From assembly GCF_019578655.1 (NCBI RefSeq), contig NC_063259.1, positions 14,722,489 through 14,786,488 of the forward strand: a DNA stretch of 64,000 nucleotides. Direction: 5' to 3'. This document shows, in pieces, positions 33,872-47,109 of the stretch (position 1 is its first letter; every line of letters begins with the position of its first letter). Position numbers and translations under genes: made by a program. The notes under the pieces were generated by a model. That model saw only the letters and a program-made list of their open reading frames with translations. It searched no databases and was not told the DNA's origin. This stretch comes from Ricinus communis (lineage: Eukaryota; Streptophyta; Magnoliopsida; Malpighiales; Euphorbiaceae).

Positions 33872-35207
33872 TCGAATTTTTAAAAAAAAAGGGCTACACT
33901 CTAAGACTGAAACTAATTAGGAACCTCTCATTTCCAACTCGGCTTCTCGGAAACTTTTCCTCGGCAGAAACTAAACTAAACCACAAGACTCATCAATAAA
34001 ACCCTGAAACCAAATCTTCACTTGCTTCCACACACTGAGGATCCAACACGAGCAAAGGATCGAAAATACACTTCCTCAGCTCAGACTTACAAACAACTGG
34101 ATTTAACCTCAGAGAACATTACTAATACTTGGCGGCAAGTCCAACTTACATGCCACCTCACCAACCTGCCGACAAAACCAAGGGTTCTCACAACCTTATT
34201 TTCTTACCAAACCACATCACTTATGACATACCATCCATCTAGTCGCATCAACCGATATAAACCATGCCATCCTGACACAAGATTCCTCTTGACTAAAATC
34301 CAAAAGCGTCCTTTATTATCTAACATGGGACCTACAGCTCTACAGACTTACTCTCTCAGCAACTACTCGTCATCCAGAGAATTCTCAAGCTAATACTATT
34401 TACTTGGAAAAATTACATCTTTACTTACTTTATAATCATCACTGATAAAAACTTTATTATCTTGAAAAAACACTTTTGTAAAATCATAAAATCTCCAGCC
34501 ATTTCTCCTTATATAAAATTCTACAATATCGCGCACCAGGGTGATGATGCCCCTATCACCAAGGGTTGCAATGCACAATATATGATGCATGCCCTAAAAT
34601 GAATTTATGTATGCCTAACAGTGAAATGCCATATGCATTCTTACGGGATCAAGCAATATTGTATTTTAAAACACTTGTTCTACTTAGAAAAATAAACAAT
34701 GTTCGCTTAAGTTTCTCTGGATTTCCGAGCATCCGAAAACACTCCTGCCACCTTTCTTAAGCTTCTTACAACCACAAAACTCAACCATAATAGCTGACAT
34801 CCGCTCGACTTCCCAGGCACTACCTTAGGCGCTACTCAAAAAGACGATGCCTGATGCGATGACGAGGCAGCTCATGACACGACTGCAACCACGCTCTACA
34901 CTAAAACTGACTGCGGTGCCCACCATCGAAATCACAATCAAAGCTTCTAAAGGCGGACTGCACTAATCACTTGAAGAAACATCACGAGTCTATCGCGCTT
35001 CGGATCCTCCCATCGCTACAAAGCACATTCTCGTGACAAAGACCAAGGACAAGCTTACAAGAAAGGAAAAGTGACTTTCTAACGGTGAAGGCTGAGACAC
35101 TGGAGTCAATGAAAACAACAAGACAGACATGATCCTAACTCCGCAGTACCAAGAAAAATCTTAACTTAGGTCGAAGGAAATCTAAACCTAAGCTCTGATA
35201 CCAACTT
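33872..35207 (-). other. Interior of the non-autonomous element, no coding capacity seen
   Basis: 1,336 bp with only short frames. The longest, 123 codons at 34022-34393, lies on the opposite strand and has no recognisable motif. The expected polypurine tract next to the 3' LTR is poor: on the minus strand the sequence there reads a T run, then AAAAATTCGAGG. Confidence 0.7.
35191..35203 (-). other. Primer-binding site, initiator-Met tRNA
   Basis: The minus strand reads TGGTATCAGAGCT four bases inside the 5' LTR end, complementary to the 3' end of plant initiator-Met tRNA. This fixes the direction of the element. Confidence 0.92.
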
Positions 35208-37944
35208 TGTCACGACCCCACCCGTGGGCCCGTGACCGGCACTAGGGAATGGGTAGGCGTAAGGCCACCGAAACCCGTAGTAAGCCTGACACTCACTGAT
35301 TTAAACAAATCTCATCTCAAATTAATATTATTAAAACCACAAATTATCTTAATAGCTACATTCTACATAAATACTTCGGTCTGCCAGAAAAACTATGCAA
35401 GACCTGAAACTCAGAAAATTTACAACCGATACATCTACTATTACTACTGCGGAGAATCTAAGATTTACCAATTTACATACCAAATCAAATACATCACCCG
35501 ATGATGAAGGAGTCGGGTTACTGAATAAGAGTCGCGAGAGGACTAACAGTCACAAATCGAAAAAGCGATAAATGGGTATCGGTCTAGAGTGAGCTAAAAT
35601 CATATATCTAAAACAGTTTCAAATATCTCAATGTCACCTTATTTAATTTTAAAATAATTAATAAATTACGCGAACCATACGTGTCATGTTAAAACATATG
35701 TGTCATGCCATGCTTAAACAAAATTTATTCCACATGCAACGGGACGGAGTACTTCAGTAGAACTCTAATCCCAACTCTAAAATCTCGATTATTTCAACAT
35801 TTATGTCTCAACTAACCTCAACTCTATCATCTCAAACCTCTCATTCCAACAGGACTGGCGCCCAGAGAGCAAAGCTCGACCAGGGACCTTACCTCCAGTC
35901 CGGTCACTTAACTCTCAGCCTTAGCCTTTCGGCTCTCTTATCCAATAAGACTGGCGCCCAGAGAGCTTAGCTCGACCATGGACCTTACCTCCGGTCAGTC
36001 ACTTAAATTTCCAAATAAGCCGGCCAGAGAGCAATGCTCGACCGGGGACCTTACTCCGGCAACCACACTCTACTAAGCCCAGAGAGCGATGCTCGACCAG
36101 GGCAGGTCCTAATCTTTCTTCTTAAATTTTTTACCTCTTTACCCTTTCCCTATCTCTCTCAGATTATATTGGGACACTCATCCAACTCCTATGTTCTACT
36201 GCCATCCCATCCTGAGTCATCATGCAATATTAAAATTGGTAATAAAGGAAAAACATATTTAAATAGTAATTAAAAGCATCATGCAAATGATAATAATAAT
36301 AATTAAATGAAAAATTGAAATTGCAAATAAATATTCACAGTAGCAAATCAAATTTTATGCATGACACGTGCGTAAGCGATATATGACTTTAACTCACAGG
36401 TTTGGCGACCTCCTAGCTCTGCTCCGGTGCCTCGGTAGGAGCGAGCCGAACAAACGGACAATCTAGTCACGGAAAACAATTTATCAAAACGATTAAACAA
36501 TTCTGATAGATCCTAGGTCTAGATTCCTTGGTATGCAAGAATCTCGACTCGGAGAATTCTACCGAAAATCCGTGAACCTCCCTTACAACACGAACATTAC
36601 CCCCCGTAAAAACGGGTCCGGGACTGCCGGAAAAACACTCCAAATATCCAACAATTTAAACAACGGGAGTCGGGTCCCCAAACTTCACTATTTCCGACTC
36701 ACGACAAAATACGGCAGACAATTATTTTTGACTCACAATATCATCAAATACACAATATAATCCAATAGACACAATTAAACCAAGAATTTCTAAAATTAAC
36801 AGGCCAAAGAAAATTATCGAGACGCTCGATCGCTCAGTCGACTACGCCTCCGACGAGTCCGATCGACGATCCGAACACACCATCGGACTCACAACGGCCA
36901 GCCGATGACGATCCCCGCTTTCGATTTTCCGATCCGACACCCGACCATCCGGAGAGATTTGCGAACGATCACGGCCGTCGATTTGCAAACAAAGCCCGAT
37001 CGCCACGAAACCAGTGCCATAGCGAAGCTTGAGCAGAGGAGAGTCGGGATATGCCCTCCGATCGTCCATCCTCTGCCGGATCTCGCCGGAAAAACCCAAA
37101 AACGCCCGTACCACCATTTTCTCTCTTCATCGGATTTTCCGTAGCCAAAACAAAGCCGAGGCCGAGGAGTCGATCAAGACCAAGATCATGACCACCGGAA
37201 CGCCGCGACGGCAAGGAAGCTTCGGCCATCTTCCTCCCTTGGCCCTGAGCCACGCCCCCGGACAGACGGCCCAGCCTGACTCCTTCCTCCAGCGCTCTCT
37301 CTCTCCCCCGACATCTCTCTTCCTCCCTTCTTCTTCCCGATTTCTTTCCCTTCAATATCGACATTTGACCCCTGAACTTTTCCTTATTACAATTTGGTCT
37401 CTCAACTTTCTTAATTACTTACAATTTCATCCCGCATAATTCCAATTTGACCCCCAAACTTCTTTTTAGCCTTTCAATTAAGCCCCTAACTATTTAATTT
37501 GGGCCAAATCCGAATTATTGAAAATACACAATTACAAAAATACCCCCACCGAGCATATTTATTTACGAAAATACCAAACTCACAAATTTCCATTAAACCC
37601 TCACAAAAATAAAATTATACTTTTAATCCTTATTCCAAAATAATCCTCCAATTAAATCCTACACACAATTAAATTAAATAATCAATTTCCAACTTAAAAT
37701 TTAATACTACTAATCAATTATAATACCAATTTTTCCAAAATTCTTTTATAAAAACATCCTTTATAATTTCTATCATAATTTTCCAATATATAATTTTATT
37801 TATATAAATATGCATTTGGGAAAATTTGAATAACCAAAATATAATCATTTCTCAAATAGTTTACTTGAATAAAAATAAAGCTAAAATTAACTTAAATAAA
37901 AACTCACTATTAAATATATATTAAAAAAAAATTCCGATGTTACA
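35208..37944 (-). repeat. 5' LTR of the non-autonomous element
   Basis: 2,737 bp with intact TG...CA ends: the plus strand begins TGTCACGACC and ends GATGTTACA. It pairs with 31090-33871. The outer 300 bp differ from the partner at only a few positions, whereas the GC-rich part (36810-37330) differs by many short indels. Confidence 0.93.
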
Positions 37945-37949
37945 GTTAA

Positions 37950-38524
37950 AATTTAAATTCATAAGAATTTAGATTTATAGAAATTATATTATAGATATAT
38001 AAAAAAAAAATTTAAAAAACTTCTTAGTCCTAGACTTTTTAAAATATTACTTTAAATTCAAAAAACAAGATTTAAGGTTATATATTTAGAATCTTTAGTC
38101 TATTATTTTTTCTAATAATAAAATATTATTGTTCTAATTTTTATTCTGATAGTATCTTTAAAAATAATATTTAATTAAAAATTAAGATGGTATTAGTATA
38201 TTTTATAATATTAAAATATATAATTTAATTTTTAATTTATTATAAATTTCTATTATAAAATTTGAGAATTATAACTTTTAGAATTTAAAATTTAAAAATT
38301 TAGAATTTTTATGAAATGCAGAAACCTTTTAACGTGATATGAAGCTACAATTTTTTATAATTTTTTAAAAAGATCTTCTATTCTTATAAAAATTGACTAT
38401 TAATTATTTTAATAATTAATTTATTCTCTTAATATTTATATATTAATTAATTAATTCTTTATCTTTATAAAATAATAAAGTTATTATTGATTATTATTGA
38501 CAATTATTAAAAGTAATCACCTTA

Positions 38525-38557
<33 letters not shown>

Positions 38558-41500
38558 TCACTGTAATTTTAAAAATAATTTCGTAATAACATTATTTTAA
38601 AAATGTATAAATCCCGTATGAGTGGACACTACTCTAATAATAATTATATATGAAAGTATTGTTTTCTTTAGGAAGAGAAATTGAATTGGCAAAACAATAA
38701 CTAACTAACGTGGGTTACTGACTAGGAAACGCAATTAGGCATTACCGTATCACGTGCACTCCCTTTCGTCACTGCACACCAAAAGAGAAACCAAAAAGAA
38801 AATTGGATACTTCCTTTGCGCAATAAAAAAAAACAAAAAGTAAGAAATCAGATAAATATAAATTGGATAGTCTTACAGCGACCACACATTTCGATTTCCG
38901 AGGTTCACGCGGTTGCATGCCACGTCACTGTATGGGCCCACTATTATTTCCCACGTCAACTTGTCCATTATTTGCTCTTTTCCTTTTCTGGCGGCTTCTG
39001 CTTTGCAGTTTGTGCTCTGGGGTACTTAGGTAGGTGGATAGGGGTATTCAAAACTAGAAATTTTATTTTTAATAAAGGAAATATATTACTGAAAAAATAG
39101 AAATATTATTGAAAACACGTAATATTTCTACCATAGCCAATCATAATATTCCTTATGTTTTTTCTTAATACAGAAGATAATTTCTTAATTGATCTTTAAG
39201 AAGTTTATTTACTTAAGGTTATTTATCTCTATTAAGAAGGCAATAATTATATTTATATTATTTCTTAAGTTTTTTAATTATTTTTTATCTTTATGATTTT
39301 ATTTACTCCATTATAATTCAGTGTGTTTTAATAGACATAAAATAATATTTCTTTTTGTATTTCTAATTGAATTATGTAGAAATTATTTTTTATTTTTTTA
39401 ATAATATTCAGAAAAATATTAGAAAGACTAACAAATAAAAAATTTAAAAATAATAATCTAAGAAGTAACATAAAATTGAGGAAAATTTAATAAAAAAATT
39501 TGGAAAACTTTTTACAAAATATTTCATAGATTTTATTGATTGATGATTGACTTTATCATGCATAAAATAATATTTAATTTAAATATTTTTATCTCACCTT
39601 AATAAAAAAAAATGTGGCAATTACTCAACTATATTGTAGGTTATATTTATATAAATCTTAATTATTGATTCAAAATTAATAATTAAAATTTTATTATTTT
39701 AGATTCTTAAAATCTAATTTTTAATAATAATCTCTATCTTTCAATTTTAAATTAATAATGGAGATTGTAAACATGATTTATGATCTTCAAACTTGAACAT
39801 AAAAATATCTCGGAGTCTTGATAGATAATTTGTCAATTTTTTTAATGTACAAACCATATTTTTTACATATACAACTAATTCTAAATTTTTATTCGTGTTA
39901 TTATATTTTTAAATATTAAATTTTTATAAATAAAACTATGATTATGATCTTTTTAGCCTTATATATATATAATATAATTTTTTATTATGTGTTATTATAG
40001 TTTGACATATAAAATTTTAATTTTGACATACATATTTATTTTCAACAAATAAATTTTAATTTATATAAATTTTATAATCTTTTTATTAATTTATTGATTT
40101 AATTATAATAAATTTAATCAAACAAAAATGATATTTTATTTATATTTTAATATTTATATTAACTAATAAATTAATTTTTTAATTATATAAATAATTATAA
40201 TTTTAAAAAATAATATTTTACATTATATTTTTAATATTATATTTACTAATAAATTAATTATTTAACTGGATAGTAATTTATAATCATAAATATTAAAATA
40301 TTTAATATATAATTATTTGAATAAACATTGTCTTGAATGTCTACTTATAAGTTTGTCTTTTTAATATGTCTTAAATAAAAAATATTATTTGGTTTGCTTA
40401 TTAAATTTTTTATTTATAAGAGATATAATTGGCTGTGAATAAAATTTTATATTTTATTTTTTTATATTTACTGTAAAGATAAATTTTTATTCAATATAGA
40501 AATGAGAATTTAAATTTAAAATTTCTATTTTTAAAGAGTAATCGTTCTTATAATTTGAAATAAATTTATAATATAATTAAGTAATAAATTTAATAAAATT
40601 AAAACTAGAAAGACAAAGTATCCATACATTATAGTTGATAAAAAAGAAAAGACAAAGTATCCATATATTATCAATTTTTGATGTTGTCATAAAAGTATGG
40701 TTTAGGTATACGTGTTAAATGGTATTGTCATAACATTAATAATCTTAATGCAACAATATTTATTTCCATAAGAAAACTTTAAAAAGTAAATGTAAAATCA
40801 CGAGATAGTGGATGCCAGTAATGAGGTACACATGTACCGCAGAGGAAACAGGACACTCACTCGCATTCTAACGGCAGAAAACATATTATAAACTTTGTAT
40901 GGCAGAATGCTTATTTAAATTAGTATAACAGTATTGATTTTAATATTTTAATTTTTAATTTAATATAATAAAAATATAAAATTTTATTTTTTAATTTAAT
41001 AAATTTTTAATTTCCAATTTAATTTTAATAAATATTTAAATTGTACTTTTAATAATATCTAAACACTTATAAATAATATATATTAAATAAAATAATATAT
41101 TAAAAGTATTTAAATATCATAAGTGAATAAATTAACATATTAAAATAATTAAATGAATAAATACAGATTTGTCTGGTTTTAAATTAATAGTTCTAATTTT
41201 TTTAAAAAAAAATAGCAGTTTCAGTTAAAATAATTTTATATTAAAATAAAAAATTCAGTAATTATTCAATGACTATATATTGATTATTATTTAATATATA
41301 AGGATGAGTATTAATATATTTTAACTGTTTTCTAGATATACCAACATTTAATTAATTTATTACTGAAACAGACGTCCTCCCATAATTTCAGGTTCATGCA
41401 CGGTGCAATTCACGTTAATCTGTCACGTTGGTGTTTGCCAATATGTAAGTGTAATAACATTTCTTTTTTGACAAAAAGTATAATAACATTTGAGTCAAAC

Positions 41501-42030
41501 AATAAAACAAGATAAGGTAATTATATCAGAAATTTAAATTTATATACAACATTTTTGTTAAATAAATAATATAATACAATACTGTCATATATCCAACAAA
41601 ATATCATATACATTTGCACGTTATAGATAATAAAAAACTATTGTAGAATAAAAATACAACATTAATATATGAAATGAATATTAAACATATACTTTATTAT
41701 ATGTACTTTTAGTTAGTTAAAATATATTTTAATATTATATAATTTCAATTTAAAAATATAATTTATGTTGTTATCATATATCGAATTAATATAGTAATTG
41801 ATATTAATATTATAAATTTAATCTGCATATTTTATTTTTTATTATATATATTATAATATTTATGGTGTTATTATATTATAATGTTGTAGAATATTAAATT
41901 TTTTTTATCTTTTTCATTTAATATAATTTTTAATATAGAAAAATAATAATAATTTTATAAAAATAATATATTAGATAGTTAAAATGTGAAATAAAAAAAT
42001 TATATAACTTACTCTTTATATTTATCTTGT
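37950..42030. other. AT-rich intergenic region with (TAA)n microsatellite
   Basis: No gene is supported. A TAA/AAT microsatellite of about 10 units lies at 38527-38558. A small less AT-rich island at 38700-39010 contains CACGTG and several CCACGTC motifs. It includes a 94-codon frame without recognisable domain, and it may be a promoter or gene remnant. Confidence 0.65.
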
Positions 42031-42292
42031 ATCTTATCACGTCATGTCGTAAAACAGAGAGAAATTAAATGTTTTTCTAAAAGACGAAAAAGAGAGAGAA
42101 AATAAATAATTGTGTCTACTCTAGACAGATAAAACAACACAAGAGCCAGAACGATAGCAGAGGAGAGAAGTGGCTTTGGTCAGTCGCGGTGGCTTTAGCT
42201 TGCGAAATTGGCTATTGCGGTTGTCCATTGCTATTTCTTCTCTCTTTTACAGTAACAAAAAAATAAATTGAAAAAAAAAAACTCGCATCTTC
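42031..42292 (+). promoter_or_regulatory. 5' leader region of allantoate deiminase
   Basis: A less AT-rich block upstream of the ATG (GAGCCAGAACGATAGC, GGTGGCTTTAGC) probably represents the 5' UTR. No clear TATA box can be singled out from the AT-rich background. The start at 42293 is chosen because it opens the only frame that joins exon 2 in phase and encodes a signal-like segment. Confidence 0.45.
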
Positions 42293-42827
42293 ATGGCTTA
42301 TCTCTGTATTTTCTTCTTAAATTTTTTGGTGTGTTTTCTGTTATCAACTTCTGTTTCTGCTCTCATGTTCTCTTCTGGTACCTTTTTTAATCTTTCTGTC
42401 TCTTGTTTCTTATTTATTTAGACACGTTTTTTGTGAATATTCTGTTTTATTATAATTATTGTTGTTGTTGTTGTTGTCATATGATATGGTGATTTATTAA
42501 TGAAAATTTGAAATTATTGTTGTTATTATTATTATCATTGTCCTGATAAGATATTGGAAATGAAGATTTTGGAGGTAAAACAAATGATTTGGATAAGGAA
42601 ATCTTGAGAGATGAGGCAGTTGCAAGGCTGAATGAGCTTGCAAAGGTATTCAATCAAGCCTTATTCATATATTACTTTTTAATTACTCTTGTACTACTAG
42701 AAATTTGATTATTTTATTTGTTATCAGATTATTACTATTCGTTTCTTGACCCTTTACTTGTATGCTTGAGCTCTAGGTTGAGCGACTGATATCAGAACCA
42801 ACAGTCAATTATTTCACAATCACCATT

Positions 42828-42882
<55 letters not shown>

Positions 42883-45800
42883 ATATAAAATGAAACCTGG
42901 TATCAAAGTCAATTTTTTTATTTAAACACTAAACTAAATATATTATATGCATAATGCCTGAAATTGATTCTGATGGTGGAATCTTTTGGCATCAAGTATT
43001 GTTTAGAGAAGGTCCTAACCATAGTCTTCTATTTATTTCTTTTGGTACGCATGGTCAAACTTTTAAATGTCAATTTTTGTTATGTTTTTATTTTGTAAGC
43101 CTCCATTAGTTTAGGATACTGTTTTTAAGGACATCAACTTATCAAGATTTGGAGGAATTATTAAAACAAGCTTATCCCATCCTTAGACTTGTTCTTAATT
43201 TTTGATTTTTGACAACATCTGTGATCATGGTTTTATTCAAGTTGCAATACCAGTTGATTCTTGTGAAGCTACCAAATGGCCTCACTATTAATAATGTTAT
43301 TTTCTGAATCAACAGGTCAGTGATTCTGATGGCTGTCTTGAGAGAACATTTATGAGTGCAGCTTCTCTAAAGGCAGGGAATCTTATTCAAAGTTGGATGG
43401 AGGATGCTGGTTTGACAACGTTAGGATTTTCCCTTTTTGATAATGTAAATGCAGCCTCAGAGATTTTTTGGCTGATGCACATACTATTTCCAGGTGGGTG
43501 GACCATATGGGCAATATACATGGTCGAGTTGCGGGATCGAATGCAAGTGCTGAGGCTCTATTGATTGGTTCTCATTTGGTAATGATATTATCATGTTCTC
43601 CTTATTCTGATTTTTATCTTGTCATGCTTTTTTAAATGTCATTATTGGCAAGCAGAATATGGTCTATCAGCACTAACAGTTGAAAGTTCTGGTTTTATAG
43701 GATACTGTCGTTGATGCTGGGAAGTATGATGGGACATTAGGCATAATTTCAGCAATGTCTGCTTTAAAGGCATTGAAAAGCAAAGGAATGCTGAACAAAC
43801 TAAAACGGCCAGTTGAGGTCTGTGAAGAATCTGCTTCTACCTACTGTTATCTTTGTTAAGATGTTGCTCAAGCTGTGATTGCAATAGTTTTATTTATGTA
43901 GAGGAAAATCCTATTTTTTGATTGTTTCTACAAGCTTTTGTAGACTCTGTATAAATTAAACTAAATCTATTGAGATGTATAAAGAGTGGGATAGAAAAAA
44001 TATTTCTTTTAGTTTATTTCTCTAATATGTGGGTAGTTCATGGTAACTTTTTGTTGCATCAGCAGGTAAAGGTGCTAGAATCACTCATTTCCTCTGATGT
44101 ATTAGTTCTTAAGGCAATATGCACTATGCGTGACCAGAAAGTTCTTCCAAAGATAGATTCAGAGTCTGAATGTGTTTGGATGGTTCCTATGCTGCTATTT
44201 TTCTCGTTAAAATTATTAATCATGTGTTCATATGTTGAACCTTGCAGGTGATTGCATTTAGTGATGAGGAGGGAGTGAGGTTTCAATCTACTTTCTTAGG
44301 CAGTGCTGCTGTAGCTGGTATTTTACCAGTTTCAGCATTGCAGATATCTGATAAGAGGTTTCCTTGAATGACCTATTAGCTCATTTTTATTCTTAACATC
44401 ATTTTTGTGTGGTTATATTTAAGTATAATCTCTGTTCAGTGGTGTAACAGTGCAAGACAGTCTTAAGGAGAACTCCATAGGGATCACTGAAGAAAGTTTG
44501 TTACAAATGAAGTATGATCCACGGTCTGTTTGGGGTTATGTTGAGGTATATCAATCCACACTGATTTTCTTGTCAACAATTTTATTCTTATTAGCCAATT
44601 CACTTTAGGTTATACTGCTCAGTTATTTCCCCAGTATTAATCTCATGTATTTTCCTATGCTACAGGTTCATATTGAGCAAGGACCTGTGCTAGAATGGAT
44701 TGGTTTTCCTCTTGGCGTAGTTAAAGGCATAGCTGGACAGACACGGCTAAAGGTATGCAATAAGTTTTCAGTAGACACATCAAAATTTTACTTGACTTTT
44801 AGACAAAGGAAGGAGGAATTTTAATTTGAAAGCATCTAGAACTTGCACAACTTCTGAACAAGTCAAAAAATTGTATCTGAAAATGTTGATTCATTAATAT
44901 GGTCCTTTTTCACATATTTTGAAGCTCAAGTCCTCGTAAGCTTGATTTACTTGATTGTCTGCCATCCTAATGGAACTTGTTTCATGCTTGCTTTTGGATG
45001 ACATTTAATAATGAACAATGCATAACTATTATGTCTGGCTATAGTACAATAATGGTCTTTCGGATGCCGCATTGACAAATTGCATCAGCTAAAAGTCTCT
45101 TGTCAGAATTGAATGCATTTATTCTTAATTTGACTTAGAATGTCCCAAGGGTCAAACTGTGTTATGGCATAGGCTGATGGTATCCTTCCTTTTATTCTCC
45201 TTGTTAAATTTGGTTTTCTAGTAGAACTGTTTCAACTGTTTGTTTTAAATAAGGTGCTATAGTTGATGCCATATAAATGTTGAAACAATTTATGAATATC
45301 ACTTATTGAAATTAATATAGTCCTCCATCGAATAGAGGTTTGGACAGGCCATGCACATAAGATTGGCACTAGCATTTCTATGCTAACTCAGGCATTAGGA
45401 TTTAGGAATACTTTAACCTGATGGCTAAAAGGTCTATTTGAATCCAATGGCTGCATATAAGTGCATCATGTGGTCAATGATGGATAAACAAAATATGTAA
45501 AGCACTGAAGACATCATAGTAATACATTAATTCCAAGTGTGAAAGGTAGAATTTGGTTCTCCAGTTTTTGACATCATTAGAAAGGTGATTTTCAGGTCAA
45601 AATGACATATTTTATTCCTTGAATAGATCAAGAAGCACATAGCATTGATTGGAAAAGAGTGCTTTTTTGCTATACTAAAGAAATTGAAGTATCAAACTTT
45701 TTAAAACTCAAAGGACCAATATGTGTGTTAGATCAATATCAGTTCTCAAAGATTCTTGGCAGTTATTTCATAAAAAACTTGCAGGTTACAGTGAAAGGTT

Positions 45801-46821
45801 CACAAGGGCATGCTGGCACAGTACCAATGTCTTTACGGCAAGATCCCATGGCTGCTGCAGCTGAATTAATTGTATTATTAGAAAGTCTATGTAAATATCC
45901 CAAGGACTTTCTGTCTTATGGTAGTCAATGCAACGGTTCCACATTGGAATCACTTTCAAGTTCCCTTGTTTGCACTGTTGGTGAGATATCCACCTGGCCA
46001 AGTGCTAGTAATGTTATTCCGGGCCAGGCAAGAAACTGTTTTTCTTTCTGCTGTTAGTTGTTTCGATAAGTGCATGGAAACATATTATTATTCCTGTGAT
46101 ATAATATTTGACTGTTAAAATCAAATTCTTGTTTGCAGGTAACTTTCACTGTGGACTTACGTGCAATGGATGATATGGGACGTGATGCTGTCCTTTATGA
46201 ATTATCTAATCGGATTTATCAAATATGTGATAGGCGTTCTGTTTCTTGCATCATTGAACGCAAGGTGAAGTCTAATGATAACTTTTGTTTCCTTTTTTTT
46301 ATTGTGAAGACTAATGATAACTTTTTTTTTCCTTTCAAAAACATTACCAGTTTAACATAACATCCTATTGTATATTTCTTTCTTTACAAGCACAACCAAT
46401 ATAACTTTCTGCTATTTCTCGTTTTAGCATGATGCGCAAGCCGTGAGTTGTGATCCTGAATTAAGTTCACAGCTGAAGCTCGCAGCCAATGCTGCCCTGA
46501 AGAGAATGACCGGCGAGATTCAAGATGACATTCCCACATTAATGAGTGGAGCTGGACATGATGCAATGGCCATGTCTCATTTGACTAAGGTTGGTCCTCT
46601 CTTAGCTACAAAAGCAGGCAGTAATTTTGTCCCTCCATACACATGCACATATAAGTTAAATGTCCAATATCAGTGATATGCGTGTGTTTCTCAAATAGGT
46701 CGGAATGCTATTTGTGCGCTGCCGTGGAGGTATAAGTCACTCTCCTGCAGAACATGTGATGGACGATGACATTTGGGCAGCTGGTTTGGCAATCGTGGCA
46801 TTTCTCGAGACTCACATGTAA
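42293..46821 (+). CDS. AAH: Allantoate deiminase (allantoate amidohydrolase), 12 exons, 480 aa
   Basis: Exons: 42293-42377, 42551-42645, 43316-43419, 43494-43578, 43701-43817, 44248-44357, 44440-44545, 44666-44752, 45785-46027, 46139-46264, 46428-46589 and 46699-46821. They total 1,443 nt and stay in frame throughout. The N-terminus is a signal-like hydrophobic stretch (YLCIFFLNFLVCFLLS) followed by VSA, consistent with ER targeting. M20-family metal-site motifs are present: GSHL-DTVVDAG (about 120-128), SDEEGVRF (167-174), HIEQGP (236-241), SGAGHDA (426-432) and SHSPAEH (453-459). The enzyme is Mn-dependent and hydrolyses allantoate to ureidoglycine with release of ammonia and CO2 in ureide catabolism. 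All introns are GT-AG except intron 9 (46028-46138), which begins GC. The gene looks intact. The plant enzyme is usually a little longer (about 500-525 residues), so the first exon may be short or lineage-specific. Confidence 0.95.
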
Positions 46822-46925
46822 ATAGAACATTCAAGAACATTCTTGTACAGGAAATTAGTCTCTCTTTAGTGTAATCTCATTTTGAAAAATAAATTTGTGC
46901 AATTTCAATCTCAGTTTCTACAGCT
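46822..46925 (+). terminator. 3' UTR and likely polyadenylation region of allantoate deiminase
   Basis: AATAAA occurs at about 46888, some 65 bases after the stop codon, followed by TTTGTGC and a T-rich segment. This is a plausible plant poly(A) region. Confidence 0.5.
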
Positions 46926-47109
46926 AAGTTCATCTGCATAAATCATGCTCATCTTTTAAGGCCTTATTGTGGGTTCTTGTGATTAATGCTTTTTATTAAC
47001 ACATTTCCTCTAGGGGGAGGAGTGTCCTCTCTATAGGAGGATGACCCTATCACATCCTAATAGATCTTTTCTATAATTTAATTTTTATTTTTGATCCCAT
47101 TAATAAAGC

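Larger units (their letters stand above)
31090..37944 (-). mobile_element. Complete non-autonomous long-LTR retrotransposon (LARD-like), 6.86 kb
   Basis: Two long LTRs (31090-33871 and 35208-37944) in the same orientation flank a 1.34-kb interior. Perfect 5-bp duplications GTTAA lie at 31085-31089 and 37945-37949. Transcription would run right to left. The primer site next to the 5' LTR matches initiator-Met tRNA. I find no gag, protease, integrase or RT motif in the interior on either strand, so movement would depend on enzymes from another element. Long LTRs with a short non-coding interior fit the LARD class. The primer-site context TTGGTATCAGAGCTTAGG suggests a Ty3/gypsy partner, which is inference. 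Confidence 0.93.

Noticed and set aside
43970..44286. Frames at 43970-44251 (plus) and 44059-44286 (minus) as separate genes
   Set aside because: They are intron sequence of the allantoate deiminase gene, partly overlapping exon 6.
45659..46118. Frames of 132 and 66 codons as independent small genes
   Set aside because: They are read-through of exon 9 of allantoate deiminase and its flanking introns, or its shadow frames.
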